The notes under the pieces were generated by a model. That model ran no database searches, was not told the DNA's origin, and was given only the letters and a program-made list of their open reading frames with translations. This document shows positions 9,481 through 17,604 of a stretch of 64,000 nt of DNA, one piece after another. The stretch is from the NCBI RefSeq assembly GCF_007846095.1, contig NZ_VOEI01000001.1:1-64000 (forward strand), given 5' to 3'. Each line of letters begins with the position of its first letter. Position 1 is the first letter of the stretch. The position numbers and the translations under genes were made by a program. The stretch comes from Mucilaginibacter achroorhodeus (GTDB lineage Bacteria; Bacteroidota; Bacteroidia; Sphingobacteriales; Sphingobacteriaceae).

Positions 9481-9686
9481 CAGATATTAGATTTGAGATA
9501 TGAGACTAAAACTCATATCTCATTTTTGTTTTATAGCTTTGTTAAGATTAGTCATCTCGAACTTGTTTCGGCAACCCACAAGTAAAGTTGTCAGCTTTTG
9601 TGATGTCATCCCGAAATAAATTAGGGATCACATGAAAACTTTTATTATGCCCGATCTCAAATCTCAAATCTCAAATCTTAAATCTG
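9481..9686. repeat. word-built inverted repeat spanning queA/ispD and entering ispD
   Basis: The left arm 9481-9504 and right arm 9663-9686 are inverted copies matching at 21 of 24 positions, both made of reiterated AGATTTG/CTCAAAT words. The right arm lies inside the ispD reading frame. Between the arms are two copies of a GTCATC(C/T)CGAA motif at 9551-9571 and 9605-9630, the latter ending one base before the first possible ispD ATG. Confidence 0.75.
9494..9530 (+). terminator. intrinsic terminator after queA
   Basis: An 11-bp stem TGAGATATGAG / CTCATATCTCA with a 7-base loop is followed by TTTTTGTTTT. The left part of the stem is also part of the inverted repeat shared with the ispD start (9481-9504). 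Confidence 0.8.
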
Positions 9687-10360
9687 ATTACGCAGTAATT
9701 GTTGCTGGTGGCACAGGCAGCCGTATGCAATCTGCCTTACCAAAACAGTTTATCGAAATTTACGGTCAACCGGTTTTAATGCATACCATCAGGGCTTTTT
9801 TTGAGAGTAGTGCTGCACCCCAGATCATCCTGGCGCTTAATAGTAATTATCATGACCTATGGGCAGAACTTTGCCAGCGGCATAGCTTTACAATACCTCA
9901 TACGGTTATTGCGGGCGGGGAAACGCGTTTCCATTCCGTAAAAAATGCTTTAGAGATTATAACTGAAGCCAATGCGATAGTTGCTGTGCACGATGCTGTT
10001 CGTCCGCTAACGTCTAAACAAACTATCGAAGAGAGCTTTCGTGTCGCTGCGTCAAATGGGACGGCAGTTACAGCTGTAAAAAGCCGTGATTCTATAAGAC
10101 AGCTGAACGGCGACATTTCTGCATGCCTCAACAGAGATGAAATTTACCTTGTGCAAACACCGCAGACCTTTCGGGCATCGGTGTTAAAAGAGGCTTATGA
10201 ACAACCCTATACAAGTCTTTTCACTGATGATGCTTCGGTAGTTGAAAAAGCCGGATACAGAATAAATTTAATCAAGGGCGACCATAGCAATATTAAGATC
10301 ACATTTCCCGAAGATGTTATAATTGCCGAAGCGTTATTAAGCAAAAAAGCCATCAACTAA
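9632..10360 (+). CDS. ispD: 2-C-methyl-D-erythritol 4-phosphate cytidylyltransferase
   Basis: Third step of the MEP isoprenoid pathway: MEP + CTP to CDP-ME. The nucleotide-binding start YAVIVAGGTGSRM with ALPKQF, the VAVHDAVRPL segment, and TPQTFR, TDDASVVE and GDHSNIKIT motifs are clear. The true family homology begins at about residue 20; residues 8-19 are encoded by the tandem CTCAAAT repeat. Only ATG 9632 or ATG 9647 can serve as start in this frame, so a repeat-derived N-terminal extension seems unavoidable unless a non-standard start is used. IspE, the next enzyme, is at 51831. Confidence 0.93.
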   Translation: MKTFIMPDLKSQISNLKSDYAVIVAGGTGSRMQSALPKQFIEIYGQPVLMHTIRAFFESSAAPQIILALNSNYHDLWAELCQRHSFTIPHTVIAGGETRFHSVKNALEIITEANAIVAVHDAVRPLTSKQTIEESFRVAASNGTAVTAVKSRDSIRQLNGDISACLNRDEIYLVQTPQTFRASVLKEAYEQPYTSLFTDDASVVEKAGYRINLIKGDHSNIKITFPEDVIIAEALLSKKAIN

Positions 10361-10372
10361 TAGCTGATGGCC
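10343..10372 (-). terminator. terminator of the small membrane protein gene, lying in the end of ispD
   Basis: The stem GCCATCA / TGATGGC (10349-10371) has the ispD stop codon in its loop. Read on the minus strand it is followed by six T, so it is a good terminator for the 10397-10546 gene. On the plus strand the following T-run is weak, so it would serve ispD less well. Confidence 0.7.
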
Positions 10373-10396
10373 TAATATTTATGGTCAGACTTAATA

Positions 10397-10546
10397 TTAT
10401 GCTCGTCTGATAACGCCTAATAATACTGCAATTATTGCAATTACAAGGAGTACGTGAATGATGTTGCCACCAAATGGTGTTACAAATGCGCCAAATATCC
10501 AGGCGATAACTAAAATTACGGCGATTATGTACAATAAGCTTCTCAT
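10397..10546 (-). CDS. 49-residue lmo0937-like (DUF5670) membrane protein
   Basis: A tiny protein starting MRSLLYIIAV, with two hydrophobic helices (residues 4-21 and 29-46) separated by a Gly/Pro turn, and ending GVIRRA. This matches the short lmo0937-type membrane proteins, whose function is not known. A close paralogue lies just upstream (10652-10798). The ATG at 10546 is chosen because similarity between the two copies starts there. A 12-bp palindrome AACCAATTGGTT is 63 bases upstream. Confidence 0.8.
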   Translation of the reverse strand: MRSLLYIIAVILVIAWIFGAFVTPFGGNIIHVLLVIAIIAVLLGVIRRA

Positions 10547-10608
10547 AGTGATGTGTGTTTTTGTTAAGTAAATGTTATATAAACCAAGTCTCCAAAAAAA
10601 AGTTTTAC

Positions 10609-10620
10609 AACCAATTGGTT
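10609..10620. promoter_or_regulatory. 12-bp palindrome between the two small membrane genes
   Basis: The perfect palindrome AACCAATTGGTT sits 63 bases upstream of the 10546 start and 32 bases downstream of the 10652 stop. Operator or RNA hairpin are both possible; no T-run follows on either strand. Confidence 0.35.
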
Positions 10621-10651
10621 TAAATGATAAAGTCAATTATTGCCTGGCTGG

Positions 10652-10798
10652 TCACGCTCTTCTTATGACGCCCAGTAATAAAGCAATGATTGCAATTACC
10701 AATAAAATATGAATGATTCCGGTTGCGCCGGCGTAAAAGAAACCAAACGCCCATCCTATCACCAGGATAACCGCGATAATGTAAAGTAAACCTCTCAT
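10652..10798 (-). CDS. 48-residue lmo0937-like (DUF5670) membrane protein, paralogue
   Basis: Reading from the ATG at 10798 gives a 48-residue protein beginning MRGLLYIIAVILVIGW and ending LLLGVIRRA, with two membrane helices. It is the same length class as the 10397-10546 product and identical to it through most of both helices, differing mainly in the turn (FYAGATG in place of TPFGGN). This looks like a local tandem duplication. Function unknown; small two-helix proteins of this type are often stress-induced in other bacteria, which is not shown here. Confidence 0.78.
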   Translation of the reverse strand: MRGLLYIIAVILVIGWAFGFFYAGATGIIHILLVIAIIALLLGVIRRA

Positions 10799-10875
10799 GT
10801 TAATATGCTTTTGTTTAAGTTTTTGTTAATTAAGAGAGGCTAAACCAAAATCATTCCAAAACAGAGATAAAAATA

Positions 10876-10904
10876 AAAAAAGCCACTGATTATCAGTGGC
10901 TTTA
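10876..10904 (-). terminator. terminator after the DUF2795 gene
   Basis: A 12-bp perfect stem AAAGCCACTGAT / ATCAGTGGCTTT with a one-base centre; on the minus strand it ends in a run of seven T. It lies 19 bases after the stop of the 10923 gene. Confidence 0.85.
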
Positions 10905-10922
10905 AGTTTTAGCAGAGGTTTA

Positions 10923-11144
10923 TTAGTACTCGTCCTCGTTAAAGAAGAAATCGTCTTTTGTAGGGTAATCAGGCCATATTTCTTCAATATTCTCATATGG
11001 TTCGCCATCGTCTTCAAGAGCCTGCAGGTTTTCAATTACCTCAACAGGAGCACCAGAACGGATAGCGTAATCTATTAATTCATCTTTTGTGGCAGGCCAG
11101 GGAGCATCTTCTAAATGTGATGCTAATTCAAGTGTCCAATACAT
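10923..11144 (-). CDS. DUF2795 domain protein
   Basis: 73 acidic residues. The segment YWTLELASHLEDAPWPATKDELIDYAIRSGAP with VIENLQALEDDGEPYENIEEIWPDYP matches the short DUF2795 proteins conserved in Bacteroidota. The end (KDDFFFNEDEY) is very acidic. Function is not established. It is a single-gene unit with its own consensus promoter and terminator. Confidence 0.8.
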   Translation of the reverse strand: MYWTLELASHLEDAPWPATKDELIDYAIRSGAPVEVIENLQALEDDGEPYENIEEIWPDYPTKDDFFFNEDEY

Positions 11145-11188
11145 GTTTTTATATTAAATGGTAAATATTTTCTGTTTGTATGTTTTCG

Positions 11189-11220
11189 CAAAAGTATAAT
11201 ATTTTTAAATTGATAATCAA
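11189..11220 (-). promoter_or_regulatory. consensus Bacteroidota promoter of the DUF2795 gene
   Basis: On the minus strand TTG (11220-11218) is followed after 21 bases by TACTTTTG (11196-11189). This agrees with the Bacteroidota TTTG-N(17-23)-TAnnTTTG arrangement. A weak ATTGAT/ATCAAT palindrome overlaps the -33 part. Confidence 0.6.
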
Positions 11221-11238
11221 TATTTTTTTGTAAAATTT

Positions 11239-11787
11239 TCAAACTCTCGGAATCCATTGATTTTCAGCAACATTATGCTGATATACAACCATACGCGCTA
11301 ACGTGAACAGGTAATCGCTCAATCTATTCAGGTAAATGATCACCTTCTCCTCTACCTTGCTTTCTTCAGCCAGGTGTACACAGAGACGTTCGGCCCTGCG
11401 GCAAACACAACGGGCTATGTGGCAATAGGAAGCCGTTGTAGCCCCGCCGGGCAATATAAAATGTTTTAGCGCCGGTAAAATCTCATTCATCTTGTCCATT
11501 TCCTTCTCCAGCAAATCAACATCATCATCGTAAAGATCGGGTATTGTCATTTTAGATTTTTCGGGATCTGAGGCCAATGACGACCCAACCGTAAATAGCC
11601 TGTCTTGAATCTCTTTGAGGATATCTTTATCGTGTTGTTCAATGTTTTGGTCTCTGATCAGTCCGATATAAGAGTTTAATTCGTCAACCGTGCCATAGGC
11701 TTCAATACGTAAATGATGCTTGGGTACGCGGGTACCGCCTATTAACGAAGTTAAGCCCTTATCGCCGGTTTTGGTATAGATCTTCAT
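11239..11787 (-). CDS. cob(I)alamin adenosyltransferase, PduO type
   Basis: Transfers the adenosyl group of ATP to cob(I)alamin to make adenosylcobalamin. The 182-residue protein starts MKIYTKTGDKGLTSLIGG, the family ATP-binding motif, and continues with YGTVDELNSYIGL, the RLFTVGSSLA segment, ILPGG, CRRAERLCVHL and the C-terminal YLNRLSDYLFTLAR. The ATG at 11787 is used because the motif begins there; the preceding in-frame TTG adds only two residues. No other cobalamin gene is near, so salvage of imported corrinoid is the likely context (inference). Confidence 0.93.
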   Translation of the reverse strand: MKIYTKTGDKGLTSLIGGTRVPKHHLRIEAYGTVDELNSYIGLIRDQNIEQHDKDILKEIQDRLFTVGSSLASDPEKSKMTIPDLYDDDVDLLEKEMDKMNEILPALKHFILPGGATTASYCHIARCVCRRAERLCVHLAEESKVEEKVIIYLNRLSDYLFTLARMVVYQHNVAENQWIPRV

Positions 11788-11890
11788 AAACAATTATTTA
11801 ATTGTGATGGCGTTTTAATATGCATATTTACAAAGTTTAAACTTAAACTACGTGTTTGTGTTTTGTACAAATAAAATATGTACCGCTACC

Positions 11891-12910
11891 ATGAAGATCA
11901 TCACTTCTACTGCCAGGCTGGCCACTGTAACTTTATTGGCAACCGCATTGTTAAGCTTTAGCTGCGGTAACAGTAATGCAAAAAAAACTACTGACAGCAC
12001 AGCCACCGTTAAAGCCGAACCTGCTACCGCCCCTTCTTTCAGTAAGTTTATATCAGAGAAGCAGTTCAATGAGCTTTTCCCTGAACGAGATAAGTTTTAT
12101 ACCTATGCGGCCTTTATAAAAGCAGTTGATGAATTGGCACAGATAAAGGTACAGGTTACACGCAGAGCGGTATCGGTTTACCAATTTATCCGCACCGATA
12201 AAAGTACAGGTAAATCTTCAACCGTAAGGCAGGATGGTGATTGGAACGAGCCTTGGGCCAAGCAAAAGCCTGATAGCAGTTACACTGTTGATTATGGCGC
12301 GTTTTGTACTGCCGGTGATGCAACTACTAACAAGCGCGAATTATCAGCTTTTTTTGCGCAAATAGCCCATGAAACTCGCCACGGTCAAAATGAGAGTTAT
12401 ACCGACGGGCTTATGCTGCTGCACGAAGAAAATACATCTTTGCAATACATAAGCGATAGCGATGAGTACCCACCAGTTAAAGGCCAAAAATACTATGGTC
12501 GCGGGCCTATGCAAATAAGTTATAATGGCAACTACGGTTATGCATCTGACTGTATTTTTGGCGATAAGAAAGTATTACTGAACAATCCGGGCCTGGTTGA
12601 AACTGATCCTGTTGTATCGTTTAAAACTGCTATTTATTTCTGGATGACGCCCGAAACTCACAAACCATCAGCACATGATGTGATGATAGGTAAATGGCAA
12701 CCAAGCGCCACTGATAGAGCCAAAGGCCGAACACCGGGCTTCGGCATGACCATCCTTATCGTAAACGGCGAATTGGAATGTAATAAGGGTGAAGACAATT
12801 ACAGCATGAAAGACCGTATAGGCTTTTACCAGTTCTTTCTTAAAAAATTAGGCGTTACCGACCCTAATTGCGCTTGTAGCTGTGGTAAAATGGAGCCTTA
12901 TAAGTATTGA
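11891..12910 (+). CDS. GH19 chitinase, putative lipoprotein
   Basis: 339 residues from the ATG at 11891. A signal peptide with lipobox LLSFSCG puts a lipidated Cys at 25, so the enzyme is probably anchored to a membrane. The GH19 fold is clear: AFFAQIAHETRHG with the catalytic acid Glu161, a second acid likely in LLHEE (179/180), YYGRGPMQISYNGNYG, and the FKTAIYFWM and GFGMTILIVNGELEC stretches. GH19 enzymes hydrolyse chitin with inversion; related folds cleave peptidoglycan, so substrate is not certain. The C-terminus is Cys-rich (NCACSCGK). The following gene starts one base after its stop. Confidence 0.88.
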   Translation: MKIITSTARLATVTLLATALLSFSCGNSNAKKTTDSTATVKAEPATAPSFSKFISEKQFNELFPERDKFYTYAAFIKAVDELAQIKVQVTRRAVSVYQFIRTDKSTGKSSTVRQDGDWNEPWAKQKPDSSYTVDYGAFCTAGDATTNKRELSAFFAQIAHETRHGQNESYTDGLMLLHEENTSLQYISDSDEYPPVKGQKYYGRGPMQISYNGNYGYASDCIFGDKKVLLNNPGLVETDPVVSFKTAIYFWMTPETHKPSAHDVMIGKWQPSATDRAKGRTPGFGMTILIVNGELECNKGEDNYSMKDRIGFYQFFLKKLGVTDPNCACSCGKMEPYKY

Positions 12911-12911
12911 T

Positions 12912-13367
12912 ATGTTGGCTGTTGATGTAACCGATATTGATGGTGTTCAACAATGGCTTAAGAAACTCACACCCGTTTCGCTTCCCCTTTGGGGCAACAT
13001 GACTGCACAACAAATGGTTGAGCACATGATCAACGAGGTGCAGTACACAAATGGGGTAAAAACACCTATAGATATAGGCCTACCGCCAGATTTTAAGGAA
13101 CAGAAAAAACTTTGGGTTTACACAGATGAGCCCATCCCTCGGAATGTAGTGCTTGGTCAACTGCCGGATAAATATACTTACCCGAATCTGGAAACTGCAA
13201 AATGGCAGTTACTTGTTGAAATAGAAAATTTTCATCAACATCACAACGTTAACCCCGGCATTGAAATACTACACGGCGGCTTCGGTATGATGACCTACAA
13301 CGAGTGGATAAAATGGCACAACAAGCACTTTACACATCATTTTAAGCAGTTTGGGCTTATTGAGTAA
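12912..13367 (+). CDS. DinB-superfamily (DUF1569-like) protein
   Basis: 151 residues from the ATG at 12912, one base after the chitinase stop, so translation is probably coupled. WGNMTAQQMVEHMINEVQY near the start and YNEWIKWHNKHFTHHFKQF near the end give the spaced His residues of DinB-like four-helix metal-binding folds. DUF1569 is my best family match. The reaction is unknown. An earlier GTG (12882) would overlap the chitinase gene and is less likely. Confidence 0.7.
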   Translation: MLAVDVTDIDGVQQWLKKLTPVSLPLWGNMTAQQMVEHMINEVQYTNGVKTPIDIGLPPDFKEQKKLWVYTDEPIPRNVVLGQLPDKYTYPNLETAKWQLLVEIENFHQHHNVNPGIEILHGGFGMMTYNEWIKWHNKHFTHHFKQFGLIE

Positions 13368-13415
13368 CTAAACAATGTGGTTGTAACAAATACCGCATTG
13401 TGCTATCTTAGCTAA

Positions 13416-14045
13416 ATGAACTCCTTATCTGTTGATGCTACCGGCTTGCCCGATATTGGAAAACACCCTTACGAAACAACTTGCCAAAGGTTAAGAAACC
13501 GTTTCAGGATAGATATTCCGGGTGATATCGATTTTCAGTTAGAGCAATTTGAAACGTTAAATCATCACCGGTCTGTTCACATCCGCAACACCTTTGCCAT
13601 TAAAAATCATTGTGGGGACAGCTATGTTTTACTGCTGGACACCGATGCCGAAACAACCTCAATCAATCAGAAAAACAAGATACAGCACCGCGATACCTTC
13701 CAGCCCTGGGCGCTGGCCTACCTTAAAAAAGATTTTGGGCGCGTAGTGATCCGTACCGAAACAATTATCGATAAGATCCGGGAGATCATCTTCCCGATAG
13801 AACTGGACTTTAGAGAAGATAAAGCCTTCAGCGACCGCTTTTATGTTTTAACAGACGACCGCCATAAAACAGAAGCCGCAATGAACCAACAATTCAGGGA
13901 TGCGGTTATGTCTATCAAAAAGTCAGACTTTGTGATCGAGATCTATGAGCATACCCTCATCATCGGCAACCACAAGCCAGTTACCCCCGAAAACACACTT
14001 TACCTGGCAGAATTTGTAGCTAAACTGGCAGAGTTGAAATGTTAA
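13416..14045 (+). CDS. conserved protein of unknown function
   Basis: 209 residues, soluble, no signal peptide or membrane span. I do not recognise a family. Notable are a charged middle (FREDKAFSDRFYVLTDD), a possible small beta-rich region at RIDIPGDIDFQLEQF, and a helical end KSDFVIEIYEHTLIIG. It begins 48 bases after the DinB-like gene and ends one base before the convergent serine hydrolase. Its base use resembles its neighbours, so it is probably a real gene of the lineage. Confidence 0.7.
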   Translation: MNSLSVDATGLPDIGKHPYETTCQRLRNRFRIDIPGDIDFQLEQFETLNHHRSVHIRNTFAIKNHCGDSYVLLLDTDAETTSINQKNKIQHRDTFQPWALAYLKKDFGRVVIRTETIIDKIREIIFPIELDFREDKAFSDRFYVLTDDRHKTEAAMNQQFRDAVMSIKKSDFVIEIYEHTLIIGNHKPVTPENTLYLAEFVAKLAELKC

Positions 14046-14046
14046 T

Positions 14047-15693
14047 TTAGGGCGTTACGGCCGGTATGATATAGTCCTCCATCATTTTATCTACCTGGAT
14101 GTGGGCATAACTTTCGTTGTAGGCGCTTGCTGTGATAACAATTACAAGAGGCTGATCTTTAAACACAAATATCTTGTTGCCGCCGTTGCCCGTGCAATAC
14201 CACGTTTCGTACGCTTTTCCACTGACCTGATAAGTTTTATTCCAAAACAAATAACCGTAATAACCAGGGCCAACCACATCGGCAGGCAAAGCTATTTGTT
14301 TGGTGAATGATTTTTGAACCCATGCTTTCGGGATGATCTGTTTGCCCTGCCATTGGCCTTTGTTTTTATATAATTGTCCAAATTTTGCGAAGTCCAATGC
14401 TCGTAACCGTATACCACCAGCGGTACTTGGCACATTTTGCGGTGTGTATTGCCATTTGTACTCACGTATGCCAAGTGGTTCAAATAATTTCGTATCGGCA
14501 TAACGTTCAAGTCCGCCCGGCACTTTTTTGTTCAAAATATCCCCTAAAACTACTATCCCAGCAGTAAAATAGTTCCATTGTTTATATGGCTTTTTTAGGC
14601 TATCTACCTTCAAATCCAGCGCAAATTTTACCCAGTTATCAGTTGGATACATGTTGTTCTCATTGCCAGGCGAGTTATCGTCATTATCATTGGCATCGAA
14701 AATAGAGCTCATGGTGAGCAAACTTTTAATAGTGACGCTATCCTTGCGGGGCGAGTAGTTTTGATAAGTATTAAGATCATAAAAATCTTTTAGCGTTTGC
14801 TGTTCAGATTTGATGTGACCCTCACTGATAGCTACGCCCGTAATAGCTGATGCAAAGGTTTTCCCTACCGAACGCGGGTCATGCAGTGTATCACGCCCAT
14901 CGCCGTTAAAGTATTCTTCTATCAACAGTTTGCCATTCTTGATCACTACAATACCATTAATGTTCTTAAACTTGTTCTGCAAGATCTTCTCATTAAGGCC
15001 AATGATCAGTTGATTATTGTAGCGCTCGGCAGATACCGGCCAGCCGCTGTTCGGTTTTATCGCCTGAATGGCTTTATTTTTTACATCAATACTCGGGACA
15101 ATAATTTTTATTTCACCCTTCGCTATCAGGTCACCTACTTTAATATCGGGCTCAACTATATATGGACGCAGTTCTATTTTAAGCGTGTGATGTCCGGTTG
15201 TTAAGGCATCCTCGCCCCCGCGCATCATAAATCGGCTAAACATATGCCTCGACCACATATCTTCATGCAGTGTACTTAATAATTTAACAGTGAGTATTGT
15301 GCGGCCATTTTTATTGCGCGCATAACCAGCACCTTTATGCAGATTTTCCTGGTAGATCTGTTTGCCATCTACATAATATGTGAACTGGTAATTGCCCTGA
15401 TTTAGCTGGTCGACAGTTTGCTGTGGGGCCATTTGATGCTGTAGATTAGTAAGCGAGTTGGGCATAAAAGCACGCATGCTTAAGTTAGCATTGGGAGTTA
15501 ATGTAACCTCACTTAAGAAATCTTTATCAGTGGTTTTATCCAGGGGAACGGTATCAGTCATGAATATGATGCGGCCTACATTCGTTTTATGTAATGGCGA
15601 TTCTATCGGGTCGGCTTTTACTATATCCTGCGCAGAGGCATTTCTTAAAACAAGGATTGAAATAAGAAAAAGCAGCGTTTTAAGTAGTTTCAT
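14047..15693 (-). CDS. secreted serine hydrolase, beta-lactamase class C fold
   Basis: 548 residues. A signal peptide (hydrophobic LLKTLLFLISILVL, cleavage after NASA) exports it. Residues about 25-215 form a region I do not recognise. From about 245 a class C beta-lactamase/transpeptidase-like domain follows: the SxxK nucleophile motif SVGK (Ser275), WNYFTAG in the place of the YxN motif, and GNGGNKIFVF in the place of the KTG-type strand. Such proteins act as esterases or D-amino acid peptidases more often than true lactamases. Single gene, convergent with 13416. Confidence 0.85.
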   Translation of the reverse strand: MKLLKTLLFLISILVLRNASAQDIVKADPIESPLHKTNVGRIIFMTDTVPLDKTTDKDFLSEVTLTPNANLSMRAFMPNSLTNLQHQMAPQQTVDQLNQGNYQFTYYVDGKQIYQENLHKGAGYARNKNGRTILTVKLLSTLHEDMWSRHMFSRFMMRGGEDALTTGHHTLKIELRPYIVEPDIKVGDLIAKGEIKIIVPSIDVKNKAIQAIKPNSGWPVSAERYNNQLIIGLNEKILQNKFKNINGIVVIKNGKLLIEEYFNGDGRDTLHDPRSVGKTFASAITGVAISEGHIKSEQQTLKDFYDLNTYQNYSPRKDSVTIKSLLTMSSIFDANDNDDNSPGNENNMYPTDNWVKFALDLKVDSLKKPYKQWNYFTAGIVVLGDILNKKVPGGLERYADTKLFEPLGIREYKWQYTPQNVPSTAGGIRLRALDFAKFGQLYKNKGQWQGKQIIPKAWVQKSFTKQIALPADVVGPGYYGYLFWNKTYQVSGKAYETWYCTGNGGNKIFVFKDQPLVIVITASAYNESYAHIQVDKMMEDYIIPAVTP

Positions 15694-15784
15694 CAATTAA
15701 TTTTATTTCCCCAAAGATGGCCGGATAGTATTTGCTAAAATAGAACAGAATTAACGTTGTGAATTATTCTTTACAGTACGAGAT

Positions 15785-15902
15785 TGACACACCCTATGAA
15801 TGTTTCTGCTTTTTGTCAATCCCGGTCGCCCCGCTCAAGAGGGGGATGAAAGCATCTATTCACCATCAACTTTCCCCTATCGAGAGGGGCCAGGGGTGTG
15901 TT
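15785..15902. repeat. dispersed-type intergenic repeat with nested hairpins
   Basis: Outer inverted pieces ACACACCCT (15787-15795) and AGGGGTGTGTT (15892-15902) enclose two small hairpins: CCCC...GGGG around 15829-15845 and CCCCT-ATCGAG-AGGGG at 15874-15889. It ends 6 bases before the stop codon of the AraC gene. This style (CACACCCCT with CCCTCTC/GAGAGGG) is reminiscent of repeats common between genes in Bacteroidota. Confidence 0.55.
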
Positions 15903-15908
15903 ATTTGT

Positions 15909-16721
15909 TCAACCGCTCGCCAACACCGCCCTGTAAACCTTAGGCTTATCCGCATTTAGCACTTTAAAGCAGCGCAAAAAATGGCTTTGGTCGGCGAAGC
16001 CGCATTGCATGGCAATTTCGGTTAAGCTGAGCTTCCTGCTATGCATCAGCGATAAGGCCTTCTCTATCCTCATCATTCGAATATACTCGCCGAGGTTAGT
16101 GTTAAAATATTTTGAAAAATCGCGAGACAAGTGCGCGGGATGCACATTGGCTACAACAGCCATCTCTTTTAAGGTAAACTTACGCGAAATATCATCGGCG
16201 ATAGCTTCCTTTACCTGCTTTACCCAATCTGGTCTGTTCCGGCTTCCGGTTGCGGCGTTACTTTCCATGCCGGCTAAAACCTGTAGCAGCAATGCCTCAG
16301 TTGCGGGTATCGATGCATCATCATTGGCCTTAGATTCTTTAAATAACTGGTAAAAAAGCAATTTCACCTGCGGGTTATCAATGGAAAAACTCCCCTGTAA
16401 GTTCTGTATGTCTATATCGGCTTGAGATAACCAGTGGTTATTGATCTCTATCTGGAAGCCGCGGGTATATCCCTTGGGCTTAATGTTATAGTGCGGATCC
16501 TGCCAGTTATGGAAAAGCAAGGTGCCGGGCGTGCAGGTATAGACTTCTTTCTTGTTACCCTCAATTACGTTGCCTTGCAGTATAAAAGTAAAATAAGCAT
16601 TCTCGTGGTAATGCCAGTCAACACTATCGTGGGTATATTCGGTATCGGTTATGGTTGCAAAATCCAGGTGCAGGGTTTGGTTGGTTTGCCCGTAAAATTC
16701 ACCTGTTTTTAGCGTTTTCAC
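15909..16721 (-). CDS. AraC-family transcriptional regulator
   Basis: 270 residues. The N-terminal half is a cupin-like sensor region (VDWHYHENAYFTFILQG, CTPGTLLFHNWQDPHYN), and the C-terminal 100 residues carry two helix-turn-helix motifs (FTLKEMAVVANVHPAHLSRDF and LSLTEIAMQCGFADQSHFLRCFK). The GTG start directly abuts the stop of the upstream ABC ATPase (TAA-GTG), so the two are likely cotranscribed and coupled. Effector and targets are unknown. Confidence 0.9.
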   Translation of the reverse strand: MKTLKTGEFYGQTNQTLHLDFATITDTEYTHDSVDWHYHENAYFTFILQGNVIEGNKKEVYTCTPGTLLFHNWQDPHYNIKPKGYTRGFQIEINNHWLSQADIDIQNLQGSFSIDNPQVKLLFYQLFKESKANDDASIPATEALLLQVLAGMESNAATGSRNRPDWVKQVKEAIADDISRKFTLKEMAVVANVHPAHLSRDFSKYFNTNLGEYIRMMRIEKALSLMHSRKLSLTEIAMQCGFADQSHFLRCFKVLNADKPKVYRAVLASG

Positions 16722-17489
16722 TTATTTAGTCAAATTGATGCCGCTTTCAGCCTCAGGCTCGCGTTTGCTAACGGTTTGAATGTTATCGTTAAGATAATCA
16801 TTCTCCACCAGGCCATCGCGCATGCGTACAATGCGGTGGGCATGCAAAGCAATGTCCTCTTCGTGTGTTACCAATATAATGGTGTTACCTTTTGAGTGAA
16901 TATCTTCCAAAAGCCCCATGATCTCAATAGAAGTTTTGGTATCCAGGTTACCTGTAGGTTCATCTGCAAGGATGATGGATGGGTTATTTATTAAAGCACG
17001 GGCCACTGCAACACGCTGGCGCTGTCCGCCCGAAAGCTCGTTAGGGCGATGATCTACACGATGACCAAGGCCTACGTTCTCTAAAGCCTGTTTTGCGCGC
17101 TCGTTACGTTTTTCTTTACTGATGCCGGCGTATACCAAAGGTAAAGCCACGTTATCTAAGGCACTGTTGCGCGGCAAAAGGTTGAATGTTTGGAACACAA
17201 ACCCGATTTCCGAATTGCGCACTTCTGCAAGATCGTTATCGGTCATGTGGCTTACGTCGATACCGTTTAGTACATATTGCCCTTTGGTAGGTGTATCTAA
17301 ACAGCCAAGAATATTCATTAAGGTAGATTTTCCTGAACCGGACGGCCCCATTAAAGCCACAAATTCGCCTTTTTGAATAGTAAGCGTAACGGATTTTATA
17401 GCGTGTATAATCTCAGACCCGATTACGTATTTACGGCCGATATCCTTGATAGTAATAAGCGGTTCATCTTTGGTAAGTGTCTGCTTCAT
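16722..17489 (-). CDS. MacB/LolD-type ABC transporter ATP-binding protein
   Basis: 255 residues with Walker [11 protein letters not shown]-loop [12 protein letters not shown] signature [15 protein letters not shown], Walker [13 protein letters not shown] and H-loop VTHE. The insertion and spacing are those of MacB/LolD ATPases, which power FtsX-fold permeases such as those at 6992 and 60218. No permease is adjacent; which one it serves cannot be said. A GTG-started AraC gene follows without a gap. Confidence 0.92.
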   Translation of the reverse strand: MKQTLTKDEPLITIKDIGRKYVIGSEIIHAIKSVTLTIQKGEFVALMGPSGSGKSTLMNILGCLDTPTKGQYVLNGIDVSHMTDNDLAEVRNSEIGFVFQTFNLLPRNSALDNVALPLVYAGISKEKRNERAKQALENVGLGHRVDHRPNELSGGQRQRVAVARALINNPSIILADEPTGNLDTKTSIEIMGLLEDIHSKGNTIILVTHEEDIALHAHRIVRMRDGLVENDYLNDNIQTVSKREPEAESGINLTK

Positions 17490-17604
17490 CCGTTTTTTTG
17501 CTGCTTTGACAATAAGTCGGCAGGAAATGTTACATTTTTTTTGACAAAAGAAACAAGGATAAAGGAGAGAAGAATTTCCTGTCCTTTGTCCTTCGACTAT
17601 TTAT

